Under the pieces are notes generated by a model. That model saw only the letters and a list, made by a program, of their open reading frames with translations. It was not told the DNA's origin and ran no database searches. From the NCBI GenBank assembly GCA_964036315.1, contig OZ038508.1:43934435-43998434 (forward strand): DNA of 64,000 nucleotides. Reading direction: 5' to 3'. Both the position numbers and the translations under genes were made by a program. Below, in pieces: positions 10,911 through 22,975 of the stretch. Numbering within the stretch: position 1 is the stretch's first letter; every line of letters starts with the position of its first letter. This stretch comes from Acanthosepion esculentum (lineage: Eukaryota > Mollusca > Cephalopoda > Sepiida > Sepiidae).

Positions 10911-10959
10911 TATAAATTATAATAATGGCTTCGTGATACAAGACGTACTAATTAACCCA

Positions 10960-11206
10960 TAGGTGGGAAGAGATCAGGTGGATTCAAACATTTCTCCAAG
11001 GGTATTTACGCGTAAGCGAATATAAAGAACTCTACGGTAATTAGATCACGTTTCTCCGATTAACAATTCTGACCATTATCCATTACACCACCCGCGCATC
11101 CAAGCAATCTTAAGCAGTCACCATCTAAGTAGTGACCAAGTACGACGTTGCTTAACTTTGGTGATTGTATAGGAACCGGTATTTCAACGTGATGAGGCCG
11201 TAAGCC
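10960..11206 (-). mobile_element. 5S-tRNA dimeric SINE, clearest copy
   Basis: Read on the minus strand, from 11206 there is a recognisable 5S rRNA-like module of about 100 nt. It starts GGCTTACGGCC, continues CATCACGTTGAAATACCGGT, then ATCACCAAAGTTAAGCAACG, then a TAGATGG-TGACTGC segment in the place of the 5S C-box. A tRNA-like module follows directly: GGTGGTGTAATGGATAATGG (A-box) and a degraded B-box. SINEs with 5S heads (SINE3 type) and rare 5S-tRNA dimers are known in some animals. At least four copies in this window share this layout. Confidence 0.8.
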
Positions 11207-11829
11207 AGTAGTATTTTTAATAAATGATTGTTGAGAACATCTTCAGAATAAATATGTATTTGTAAGATAAAAATATCATGTGAATTTCAAAATATTTGTT
11301 TTTTATGAGGGAAAAAGAAGCGCGGTGATTTTATAAGAATGAAAAAATGTAGGAAATACAAGATATAGAAGTGATGAAAGAGAACGACGTAAAAGAAATT
11401 AAAGCGAGTGGAAAATCAATTAAAAATTACTAAAGTATTTTAAATTGAAAAGCGCATACAGAATAAGGCGTTTATCAATGTGAGACAGAGTAAACTGTGA
11501 AAATAGTGGGCCAAGTTGAGGGAAGTAAAATAAAGAATTAGAAAAACGAGTATCAAACAAGTAACGGAGATATGTTGTGGCCGATAAGTCAGTGTTCGAT
11601 CAGAGGGAAAACGATAAACTTTTGAAGGTTGCATTTCATTTCCTTTCTCTCTACTGTTTGACAGGATGTTATAATGATAGTGACGTGTTTCCTATCAGAA
11701 TCAGAGTCCTGTGTTCGGGTAATGGTAAATGTCAGAGTAGTGAATGCTGGTTTTCTTAGCAGTTCTATTAAATATTGTCACCCCACACTCTTTCTACTTA
11801 GATTTATTCCTCATCGGATTTTGTAAATA
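11207..11829. other. No feature recognised
   Basis: AT-rich sequence. A short open frame at 11577-11759 has no recognisable domain. Confidence 0.4.
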
Positions 11830-13058
11830 AATAAAACGCACTTTTTCTTTTTTTTCATTCTTTCCTACTTTCTTTCCTTCTTTCTTTCCTTCTTTCTTTC
11901 TTTCCCAATAATTTATTTTTGCTTTCATTCATTCATTCATTCATTCTTTCTTTCTTTCTTTCTCAATAATTTATTTTTGCTTTCATTCATTCATTCATTC
12001 ATTCTTTCTTTCTTTCTTTCTTTCTGTCTTTCTTTCTCAATAATTTATTTTTGCTTTCATTCATTCATTCATTGTTTCTTTCTTTCTTTCTCAATAATTT
12101 ATTTTTGCTTTCATTCATTCATTCTTTCTTTCTTTCTTTCTTTCACGGTCGTTTAATTTAACTTTCTCCTTTCCTCAAGCAATCTTTCTATGCTTTTGCT
12201 TTTTTTTTCAGTTATCTAATTTTCAATTCATTCATTCATGCTTTCGATTGTATCAATGTCTTTTCATTCATTTTTTTTCTCTCCTTTCGTCGTTCTTTCA
12301 CGTTTTCTTTCTTCCTTCCTTTTCCTTATGGACATTCATTTGTCGATATTTTAAAAGAGAGTCAGTCTATTTTCATCTGTCTATCCTTCTCCCTGTATAA
12401 TACATTTTTCTTTCTTTCTTTCTTTCTTTCTTTAAATCATGATTTCTGGTGCTTCAAGAAGTATTCCTCATTTTATTTCGTCCTTTCATGCTTTTACAAG
12501 CAATCGTTATTTGTTTGTTTGTTTTTCTTTCTCTCTATCTTTCTTTCTTACTATTCTTTCTTTCTTTCTCAATAATTTAATTCTTCTCTCATTCCTTCAT
12601 TAGTGATTACTTTCTTACGTTCTCATCAATATTACATCTTTCTTTTCCTATTAATCGATCTTTCACTTTATCTTTTTCTTTCGTCCACTTACGGATATTA
12701 TTTCTTGATATATTAATCTATCTATCGACTTTATTATAATGAGTCACTTTATTTAAATCTAAACACTCCCTTATAATATATTTATCTAGTCTTTTTTTCT
12801 TTCATTCTTTCTTTCTCAGTCGTTTAATTTATCTTCCTTTCTTCCTCAAGTAATCTTTTATTATTTCTTTTTCAATAATATAATTTTGCATTCATTCATT
12901 TATTCTTCTTATTAATATTTTTTCTTTCCTTTTTTATCGATCTGACACTTTTTCTTTCTTCCTCTCATTTACTTACGGACATTCTATCTTCGATATTTTA
13001 AAAGTGAATCACTTTATTTACGTCTATGTAACGCCCAGTCTATAATAACTTTATCTAT

Positions 13059-13107
<49 letters not shown>

Positions 13108-13249
13108 TTATTAATATTATTTCTTTCCTTTTTTACCGATCTGTCACTTTTTCTTTCTTCCTCTCGTTTACTTACGGACATTCTATATTTTAAAAGTGAA
13201 TCACTTTATTTACGTCTATGTAACGCCCAGTCTGTAATAACTTTATCTA

Positions 13250-13280
<31 letters not shown>

Positions 13281-13480
13281 TTATCAATAATTTTTCTTAC
13301 TTTCTTTCCCGCTTCACCGATCTTTGGCATTTTCTTTCTTCCTTTCCTTCACTATCGCACATTCTTAGTTCGATATATTAAAATATATATCGATATATTT
13401 CGTCAGTCTATTTAAATCGGTCTAACTACTCCTCTATAATACCATTCTCTATTATTTCTTTGTTTCTTTTTCTTAATTGC
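11830..13480. repeat. Pyrimidine-rich block of TTTC/ATTC repeats with higher-order units
   Basis: Runs of TTTC and ATTC dominate. At 11905-12145 a unit of about 55-65 bp containing AATAATTTATTTTTGCTTTC recurs four times. At 12905-13270 a 192-bp unit, including TTTACGTCTATGTAACGCCC, occurs twice. Diverged relatives lie at about 12330, 12660 and 13320. The segment ATCATGATTTCTGGTGCTTC at 12437 recurs in near-identical form at 14041. No coding function. Confidence 0.9.
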
Positions 13481-13529
13481 TCACGTTCTATCCCATCCAT
13501 ATATATTCTACATTACGCCACATTAAGTA

Positions 13530-14040
13530 TCAACTGAGAGGGAGGGAGGGAGGGAGGGAGAGAGAGAGAGCGGAATAGAATATCAATATACATGTACGCG
13601 TAGAAGAGATGAGAGCAGAAATAATATGTCGCAGCAGGAAAATGGTAATATATATCATGTGGAATTTGCGAATAAAAAAAGAAAAGAAAAGAAAAGAAAT
13701 GAAAAAGAAAGAGGGAGAAAACGAAAAGCAGATGAGGAATACTTGGTGAGTACCAGGATTTGACGTCTCCAACTAACGGTTCAAATGCGAGACAATTCCA
13801 CCAGTTTAGTCAGGGTGTCACGTGACACTGGCGCGCATCTATTTCGACCGCCGTTGGAACGGTGAAGAGAAAACTAGTCAGAAAAGGACAGTAAGACATA
13901 GAGAAAGAGAGAGTGAGAAAGAGAGAGAGAGAGTGAGGACGACAAATACAATGGCACCTCTTTCTTTCTTTCTTTCTTTCGTTCTTTCGTTCTTTGTTTC
14001 GTTCATTTTTTCTTTCTTTCTTCTTTCTTTCTTTCGTTAA
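13530..14040. repeat. GA-rich and TTTC-rich simple repeats with mixed sequence
   Basis: GGGA/GA repeats lie at 13540-13570, GAAAA at 13675-13705, GA at 13895-13935, and TTTC at 13965-14037. The sequence between is not recognised. Confidence 0.8.
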
Positions 14041-14340
14041 CTCATGATTTCTGGTGCTTGAAGAAGTATCCCTCGTTTTATTTCTTCCTTACGATCAATT
14101 AAATCCGGTCTATTCGAACAGAACTTTAAAATTACACTATTTTATAGCAACTGCAAATGAGAAAAGAGAATTTAATATACACAATAAATATCTATTATTC
14201 AATATATTCGGAGTAGTTAGCAAATAACTTAAATCACTTACGAAAGTTAAGAACATATAGCGAGAGCACCATACGCTGAAAATATCAAATAAAAGCTTGT
14301 TAATAACAATTTCTGCATAGAGATTTATTGATCGGTCGCT
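14041..14340. other. Duplicate of a 50-bp segment, then unrecognised sequence
   Basis: Positions 14041-14092 repeat the sequence at about 12437-12488. The remainder shows nothing. Confidence 0.5.
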
Positions 14341-14348
14341 GTATTCTC

Positions 14349-14570
<222 letters not shown>

Positions 14571-14599
14571 AGCAAATGTGTGGATGTAGATCCGACGGT

Positions 14600-14689
14600 A
14601 TGATGAAAATGTGGAAAAGACAAAGCAAAAATAAAAACAGTAAACTCACATATTCGGATTTTGCTTTGTCTTTTCCACATTTTCATCAT
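14600..14689. mobile_element. Snapback element with perfect 31-bp arms
   Basis: Arms 14600-14630 and 14659-14689 are exact reverse complements (begin ATGATGAAAATGTGG) around a 28-bp spacer. It sits between TA runs and could have inserted at TA. It is too short to code for anything and is a MITE or palindrome candidate. Confidence 0.8.
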
Positions 14690-14757
14690 ATATATATATA
14701 TATATATATTGCGTATATCAGCATTGTGCCACGTCTAATGTTCGCTTACGTATCACT

Positions 14758-14835
<78 letters not shown>

Positions 14836-14860
14836 ATGTGTGTGTGTGTGTGCGTGTGTG
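14690..14860. repeat. (TA)n and (TA)n-(TG)n microsatellites
   Basis: A short TA run at 14690-14712. A long TA run from 14762 passes into TG at 14822. Confidence 0.9.
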
Positions 14861-15230
14861 TGGGTGGGTGTGTTGTACGTTCGTGCGTATGTGTGTAAAC
14901 TCCAGGTTCAAATTCATAAACGCATTGCTTGGGTCAGTTTTACATTTTGTTTTATTTGAATTCACTACAAAGAAGGCGAGGGATCACCTAAACGTAAGGA
15001 ACTGCTGGGAGTGAAAAACCGTTAGACGGAACAGGAAGACCAATCTACAACATGAAGTGCCGTTAAAAAAATTACGGGAAGGAGCGAGAACTGGACTATG
15101 GGCAAACATATGAAATCCTCTAGAGATAATTGCAATGGTGACCTCTGGGAAAATGCATTTTTGATTCAATTTTGTATCGCTCTCTCTTTCTCTCTCTTTC
15201 TCTCGTTTTCTCTAAAGAAAATAGTGATAC
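14861..15230. other. No feature recognised
   Basis: Short open frames only, none with family motifs. TC-rich tract at 15178-15205. Confidence 0.4.
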
Positions 15231-15278
15231 ACACACACACAAACACACACACATATATATATATGTATATATATGTAA

Positions 15279-15336
<58 letters not shown>
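15231..15336. repeat. Compound (CA)n-(TA)n microsatellite
   Basis: A CA tract passes into TA tracts with ATGTA interruptions. Confidence 0.95.
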
Positions 15337-15339
<3 letters not shown>

Positions 15340-15441
15340 AAAATTATAGTAAAAGTATAAAATGTATTTCATTGTGACCCGATTAAATGTATCTAACGGA
15401 ACAGAAAAGGTTGTAATAAACAGATTTTCCAACAAATCTCA

Positions 15442-15444
<3 letters not shown>

Positions 15445-15491
<47 letters not shown>

Positions 15492-15515
15492 TATATATAT
15501 ATATATATATAGATA

Positions 15516-15553
<38 letters not shown>

Positions 15554-15562
15554 TGTGTGTGT
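15445..15562. repeat. Compound (TA)n-(TG)n microsatellite
   Basis: Long TA tract followed by TG tracts. It lies about 45 bp upstream of the LTR element. Confidence 0.95.
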
Positions 15563-15612
15563 ATTAGTGTATCATTTATATTTCATTTGTGAATATTTCG
15601 ATATTTCTATAC

Positions 15613-15937
15613 TGTTGAGGGGTCTTCCCCTTTTGACACAAATGGACTCACCCAGGGTATACATATACTACTGACTGTGAATACCAGGAGAGTAGAATAA
15701 CGTAGCGGCAAGTGTCGCAGTTACGAGCACGTAGACTCAGTAAGAAGTCATACAGCGATACGTCGATACCAAAGACTATATATATATATATATATATTTG
15801 TCTACTAACCCCGTATTCCTGGAACTACCAACCTGTATTACCATTTTGTATTATTACGTTAATACATTTATTTTCCTATATTCATTCTTGGCGTTTGTTA
15901 TTATTTGATACCGGATTTCATCCCGGAATCCACAGCA
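15613..15937 (+). repeat. 5' LTR of the Mag-type element
   Basis: Starts TGTTGAGGGGTCTTCCCC and ends CCACAGCA. It contains a short internal TA microsatellite (15778-15797) shared with the 3' LTR. By eye about 14 substitutions separate the two LTRs, so identity is roughly 95%. This implies an insertion that is not brand new. Confidence 0.9.
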
Positions 15938-15940
15938 AAT

Positions 15941-16228
15941 TGGCGATGAGTATATCGAACTCACACGGGAAGAAAAAAAAATCTCCCTCGTCGACCACAA
16001 CAACTTGGCGACGAGAAATTCGAACTCACACGGGAAGGAAAAAAGAAACGAAATTTTCTCTCGTCGACCACAATAACTTGGCGACGAGGAATTTGAACTC
16101 ACACGGAAGGAAAGAAAATTTTTCTCTGTCGTCGATCACAACAACTGAGTGACGAGGACTTCGGACCTACACACCAAAAAAAAAAAAAAAATTGCCGTTT
16201 GCCAGTGTCCACAACAACTTGGCGACAA
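15941..16228 (+). promoter_or_regulatory. Primer-binding region: five tandem tRNA-Ser-complementary units
   Basis: TGGCGATGAG at 15941, three bases after the 5' LTR, is one mismatch from the complement of the 3' end of animal tRNA-Ser (GCT type, CTCGTCGCCA). Exact TGGCGACGAG follows at 16006 and 16079, with variants at about 16146 and 16219 (spacing 65-73 bp). The first three units continue into a CGAACTCACACGG segment resembling the complement of the tRNA T-arm. Units at 16006 and 16079 are preceded by CTCGTCG, giving a 7-bp stem with CGACGAG. Normally an element has one such site. Confidence 0.75.
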
Positions 16229-16282
16229 AAGATTGACTAGGATTAAAATACGGAAAAGCGAGTTTTTCGTAAGACTCTTATC

Positions 16283-17050
16283 ATGGAGGATTTTAAACGT
16301 ATTTCGGTAGAACTTGTAAAATACCAAATGAACAGCAATTACAACTCCAAGAAAGAATGGAAGAGAAGTAGAAAAAACAATTACTACAAAGGCAGAAGGA
16401 AAATGAAGAGAGACAAATGCAAATCAAGGAACTAATATTAAAAGTAGCGGGTAACAAACAACAAAATATCGAAAAAGCGGCGACTTTTTCTCAAGACGCA
16501 GTGTGGAATACGATAGAAACATTCAATTACTCTCTAGAAGAGTATAAAAATTTCGGGGACTATTTCAGACGTCATGAAGACATCTTCAACATCGATTGTC
16601 AAAACTGGACGGAAGCTAAGAAGCTACGTCTATTACTCAGAAAATTAGGAACAGAGGAATACATAAAATTTGTGGATTACATCTTGCCAAAAAAAGACAA
16701 ATGATTTAACGTTTGACGAAGCAGTTACATGCCTTACAGAGCTTTTCAGTCCAAAGACGTCACTCTTTCACAAAAGGTAGATATGTCTTAACCTCGTAAA
16801 GGACGAAAAGGAGGACTACACGTTCGCCGCGATCGTAAACAAACATTGCGACGTCTTCAAATTGGCAGAATTAACTCCGGACAATTTCAAGTGTCTTATT
16901 TTTGTACAAAGGTTAGTCTCAGCTAAGGATAGTGGAATGCGCAAAAGAATGCTTTCATAACTGCAAAATGAGCCTAAATTAACACTACAGAAATTATCAG
17001 AAGACTGTCAAAATGCCTAAGTATAAAGAAAGACTCGAAGGATATCGAGG
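16283..17050 (+). pseudogene. gag: gag polyprotein remnant of the Mag-type element
   Basis: Capsid-like protein of the retrotransposon, involved in RNA packaging. The best open segment is 16417-16704. It includes YFRRHEDIFNIDCQNW and KKLRLLLRKLG, matching the Mag-family gag pattern from memory. Further capsid text continues to about 17050 in shifted frames, including ELTPDNFKCLIFVQ at about 16870-16910. A start at 16283 (ATGGAGGATTTTAAACG) is plausible but the frame breaks soon after. Several frameshifts and stops make it non-functional. Confidence 0.8.
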
Positions 17051-17252
17051 AGTCAGGTGTAGCACATATACGTAAGTTGAACAAAAGTTTACGTTTTTCA
17101 CCCTCCCAGGAAAGAAAACAAAAATTCTATAATATAAAAAAGATTTTCACCCTCCCCGGAAAGAAAACAAAAATTCTATAATAATGGAAAAAGTACAACG
17201 TAAAGGGCAAATAATGACAAAAATATAAGCAAATATAAGCCCCACCCCCGTC

Positions 17253-17355
17253 TGCATGTTATCGATGTGGAGGACTACACTGGAATAAGAATTGCCATTT
17301 TAAATATAAAAAATGCCTAGCGTGTGGAAAAATGGGTCACAAGACATCCCAATGT
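17253..17355 (+). pseudogene. Gag nucleocapsid, two CCHC zinc knuckles
   Basis: The first knuckle is CYRCGGLHWNKNC (C-X2-C-X3-H-X4-C). The second is CLACGKMGHKTSQC (C-X2-C-X4-H-X4-C). All metal ligands are present even though the flanking frame is interrupted. Such knuckles bind the element RNA. Confidence 0.85.
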
Positions 17356-17399
17356 AGGAACAGAAAAAATACTAGTAAGATAAGAGCTACTAGAATACA

Positions 17400-17690
17400 C
17401 GACGAAGACAATATTAACATAAGAAAATACGTGGAACCTGAAATTTTAAATAAAAAGATAAAATTACAACTAGACACAGGTTCGGAGATCTAACGATAAT
17501 TAACCTACATACATGGAGAAAGCTTAATAGATCGACCATGATACATAAACTGAAAATTGTTAAGTCAGTTACAGGGAAGCGTATAAAATTCGAAGGAGAA
17601 CTGATCCTAAAGGTAAAATCCCACGGAAAAAAACTCAAGATATTCGTAATGAAAGATACAGAAAACCTGGTGGGCACAGACTGGATGTAA
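17400..17690 (+). pseudogene. Aspartic protease remnant of the Mag-type element
   Basis: The active-site text LQLDTGSEI is encoded at about 17464-17490. It is followed directly by a stop and frameshifts, with GTDWM near 17675 as the end of the domain. The catalytic Asp-Thr-Gly is intact but the domain is broken. Confidence 0.75.
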
Positions 17691-17744
17691 AAGTTCGACG
17701 TATGGGATTTATCTATCAGCTCGTTCTGTAAGAAGATGAAGAAG

Positions 17745-18190
17745 CGACTAAATTAAAAGAAGAATTGCATAGTCAATGTCCCGAAGTATTCGCGAGCGGG
17801 TTGGGACGAGGTAACAAGTTTGCTGCTAGAATTGAATTAAAAGAAAATGTCCAACCGGTAATTAAAAAGAAGCGAAACGTGCCGTTTGCCCGCAAAATAC
17901 GGTCTGTGTTTGATAAGTTATTGCCGAACAAGAATAAAAACCGGCATACACCTATAGTACTCAAGATGTGATGTACACAGTACAAGGCTAAAAATTTAAC
18001 CACAGAAGACATATTGACCAAATACAAAAAAGACGGGTAGAGGAGCCAAGCTCGTCCCCTGCAGAAAATGACGATTCGAGGGATGCGATCTTTGAAGCTT
18101 TTGAGATTCAAAGACCATAGGAAGACAGAAATTAGAAGGTCAAACAGGAAAAGAAAATTTATAGAACCTCTAATTATCGACCATAAGAAA
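17745..18190 (+). pseudogene. Start of RT region joined to pol C-terminal tail (deletion junction)
   Basis: The open segment 17765-17971 begins with CPEVFASGLGRGNKF and KKKRNVPFA, the segment before the RT palm in Mag elements. It then changes abruptly at about 17890 to a basic tail (KLLPNKNKNRHTP). The next frame reads ENDDSRDAIFEAFEIQRP and RRSNRKRKF, the usual end of the polyprotein. Most RT, all RNase H and integrase are absent. Confidence 0.75.
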
Positions 18191-18224
18191 TAAAATACTA
18201 ACTCCCCCTACCAAAAAAAGGGAT

Positions 18225-18236
18225 CTAAGGAGGGAG
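18225..18236 (+). promoter_or_regulatory. Polypurine tract
   Basis: AAGGAGGGAGG lies directly before the 3' LTR, the usual position for priming of plus-strand synthesis. Confidence 0.75.
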
Positions 18237-18559
18237 GGTTGAGGGGTCTTCCCCTTTTGACACAAATGGACTCACCCAGGGTATACATATACTACTGCCA
18301 GTGAATACCCGGAGAGTAGAATAACGTAGCGGCAAGAGTCGCAGTCACGAGCACGTAGACTCAGTAAGAAGTCATACAGCGATACGTCGATATCAAAGAC
18401 AATATATATATATATATATTTGTCTATTAACCCCGCATTCCTGAAACTACAAACCTGTATTACCAGTTTGTATTATTACGTTAATACATTTATTTTCCTA
18501 TATTCATTCTTGGCGTTTGTTATTTTTTGATACCGGATTTCATCCCGGAATTCACAACA
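18237..18559 (+). repeat. 3' LTR of the Mag-type element
   Basis: Direct repeat of 15613-15937, ending TTCACAACA. The first base differs from the 5' LTR (G for T). Confidence 0.9.
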
Positions 18560-18564
18560 TGTAC

Positions 18565-19064
18565 TTTTATGGGTAACCCAGTTTTGCTAAATCAGTTAAT
18601 TTTCTTTTTCTTTATCATAGCAACATTATGAGTCATAAAACTACCAAACGTCAATATTTTTTGTTAAAATAAAAATATAATGATTACCACACTTTTATTC
18701 ACTTCGAATCTTTCCGCCGCATGAATTGCTAAACGCCTGGGGTAAACACCCACACGAAGAACGTAAAGGAATACGAAAGACTCCAATCGCACCATAGCAA
18801 TCACACGTGAGTAGGTGAGAACGTAAGAGATCGAGTGTAGGTGGTGCTCGATATAAAAAGAATAGAGAGAGTGTGCGTGAGTGTGTGTGTGTTTGTGCGA
18901 GAGAGAGTGAGAGAGAGAGAGAGAGATGGAGAGAAAAATACACACTGTCCTCGTCACGCAGGGTCGGTCCAAACATTGGAAATATCAGTGAACACACACG
19001 TTTATCATTATTCTTTCAAATGCACCAGTTTAGATAAATACAGTAACATATTAATCTATTGGTC

Positions 19065-19070
<6 letters not shown>
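18565..19070. other. No gene recognised; GA/GTG-rich patch
   Basis: A GTGTG/GAGA patch occupies 18860-18930. The rest shows no motif. Confidence 0.45.
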
Positions 19071-19071
<1 letters not shown>

Positions 19072-19129
<58 letters not shown>

Positions 19130-19301
19130 GCTTATAATAAAACAGTACTCATGAAAGTCCGTCGCTCACATAGATATGGTTACTGATGATTTCAAGTCAA
19201 TAGATTTTGTGTTATAATATTATAAGTTAATAATCTTCATATCAATGAAATTAAACTGTTAACATTGCTTAAGTTATTCAAACTGTTATTGTTATGGTTA
19301 A

Positions 19302-19375
<74 letters not shown>
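19072..19375. repeat. (TA)n and (CA)n-(TA)n microsatellites around unrecognised spacer
   Basis: TA run at 19072-19126, CA run at 19305-19338, TA run at 19339-19374. Confidence 0.9.
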
Positions 19376-19383
<8 letters not shown>

Positions 19384-19656
19384 TATCTGGATAAAATAAA
19401 TGAAACAAAATTGGGTGTTTTTTTTATGAAAGTATTTATTTCTGTGTTTTTGTATATATTTATTTATTTAAAAATTTCAGACCACCTAGGTCTTTCCTCA
19501 TAAATCAAATGAGATACTGTGTTTGTGTGTTTGTTTACAGCGTTTGTTTACAGCGTTTGTCGTGAAGCGTGCATGTCACGTAATGTGCAATGCGACTTTG
19601 TTTGAATTTTTGGCGGGAGACTGATGATAGTGTCTTAAATGTTGTTTCTCATTATG
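19376..19656. other. No feature recognised
   Basis: AT-rich; a duplicated ACAGCGTTTGT at about 19537-19560 is the only local repeat. Confidence 0.4.
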
Positions 19657-19657
19657 C

Positions 19658-19687
<30 letters not shown>
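19657..19687. repeat. (TA)n microsatellite
   Basis: Short TA run next to the LINE 3' end. Confidence 0.9.
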
Positions 19688-19690
<3 letters not shown>

Positions 19691-19694
19691 TAAT

Positions 19695-20861
<1,167 letters not shown>

Positions 20862-20904
<43 letters not shown>
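20862..20904. repeat. (TA)n microsatellite with ATGT tail
   Basis: A TA run followed by four ATGT units. Confidence 0.9.
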
Positions 20905-20915
<11 letters not shown>

Positions 20916-20919
20916 GTAT

Positions 20920-21172
20920 ATATTGCTTAAAAGTGACTACATTTATGGAGAAGGGTGTTCAATATTGGGAATAATGCGTTTGAAAATATGATGTACATAT
21001 AGAAATCAACACTGTACATTACTAGTTTCCGAGTTCTGGCATCTGTATATGTATATATAAATGATATTAGCAGGAACATCTCGCTGTGAAAGTGGCCGTG
21101 TTTATTAAACATCTCGCTCCCACTATCAATCTCACCTTATTTAACAGTGGGAATGATGTTTTGGAAGTTGTT
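20920..21172. other. No feature recognised
   Basis: AT-rich DNA without motifs. Confidence 0.35.
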
Positions 21173-21425
21173 TAAAAATAGAAAGACGCTCACTCGAGTT
21201 CCAAGAACCCGTTATACACGAAGGCTCGGAATAAACTAGACTCCAAAATAACAAAAAAAAAATACATCTCATACAAACAAACATGAAGTGAAATTAAAAA
21301 CACCGAAAAGAAATCCATTTGAAAATAGCTAAATAATTGGCTGAAAGTGTTTGTGGCAAAAGAAAATATGAACAATTTTGCCACTTCCTTACTTCAACCC
21401 CGCAAAAATGTAGAATGCTGAAAAA
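21173..21425. repeat. Dispersed repeat, pair with 24950-25150
   Basis: The words AAATAGCTAAA, TATGAACAATTTT and a CTTACT-CC-AAA segment appear in the same order at 24950-25150, with similar spacing. Old dispersed repeat of unknown class. Confidence 0.4.
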
Positions 21426-21499
21426 AATTTAAATTTTCTGACATATTCGACGAAACATGTTTTTTAAAGAAAGGTTGCTGGCCAAATATAACTTTTGTC

Positions 21500-21522
21500 T
21501 CTCTCCCTCTCTCTCTCTCTCT

Positions 21523-21573
<51 letters not shown>

Positions 21574-21580
21574 ATATGTT
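21500..21580. repeat. Compound (TC)n-(TA)n microsatellite
   Basis: A TC tract followed by TA tracts. Confidence 0.9.
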
Positions 21581-21734
21581 ATGTTTGTGTGTGAGTGTAC
21601 CTGAGATTTAAGGTACTTTCGCCCTATTTGGAGGTTTGGGTGCTTTACATTTTTCACATTTTTTTCATCGGATGCCAATTTATTTGAAAATTGTGTTATT
21701 CATTTCTTTTACCCGCCGAGTTTAAATAAATTTA

Positions 21735-21737
<3 letters not shown>

Positions 21738-21783
<46 letters not shown>
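21738..21783. repeat. (TA)n microsatellite
   Basis: Pure TA run. Confidence 0.95.
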
Positions 21784-22497
<714 letters not shown>

Positions 22498-22653
22498 CAG
22501 TGAACATTGAAGTCAACACTCAGAGGCGACAGGCTGTTTCATGCTAGACGGAATCGTCAGACGGCCTGACAATATTTATATTTACATACGCTCTATCTCT
22601 GATATTGAGCACTTTATCCCATAAATATAGCACACCTAAAAACTATATTTCTT

Positions 22654-22716
<63 letters not shown>
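22498..22716. repeat. Dispersed repeat family R2, copy 1, including a TA tract
   Basis: Contains AGTGAACATTGAAGTCAACA, CTCAGAGGCGACAGGCTGTT, ATTTACATACGCTCT and ATCCCATAAATATAGCA, then a TA tract (22656-22716). The same order with a TA tract at the same junctions appears at 48160-48992. The TA tract is therefore part of the repeat rather than a random neighbour. Confidence 0.7.
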
Positions 22717-22719
<3 letters not shown>

Positions 22720-22907
22720 CGAAGCGACAGGGGCACCTCGAGCCGGTCTATTGTTTACGACTAAGTAGTGAGTTTGAACTTTGTGCTACATCTAAGCTAC
22801 CCTTGGAAAATTACTATGTATAAAGTTGACCGAACATTTTAAAAGAGAGTGTTATCCTGAAAAAACAATTCTGTACGATTTAATCACAGGCTTTTCAGCT
22901 TAATATA
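22717..22907. other. Unrecognised spacer between two R2 copies
   Basis: Short sequence between two copies of the R2 end. It may be R2 interior, but no partner is visible. Confidence 0.35.
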
Positions 22908-22975
22908 GAAGTGAACATTGAAGTCAACACTCAGAGGCGACAGGCTGTTTCATGCTAGACGCAAACAAACTATAA
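22908..22975. repeat. Repeat family R2, terminal fragment
   Basis: Repeats the first 60 bases of the unit at 22498 almost exactly (GTGAACATTGAAGTCAACAC onward), then diverges. Confidence 0.85.

Larger units (their letters stand above)
15608..18564 (+). mobile_element. Mag-type Gypsy LTR retrotransposon, internally deleted
   Basis: Two direct LTRs (15613-15937 and 18237-18559) flank a 2.3-kb interior. The interior holds a primer-binding region, a broken gag, zinc knuckles, a protease DTG motif, the start of the RT region and the far C-terminal tail. The bulk of RT, RNase H and integrase is missing: the frame passes from the segment before the RT palm (about 17890) straight into the tail. The putative target duplication is TATAC at 15608 and TGTAC at 18560, differing at one base. 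LTR ends have the form TGTTG...CAACA (GGTTG at the start of the 3' copy). The element cannot move on its own. Confidence 0.9.
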
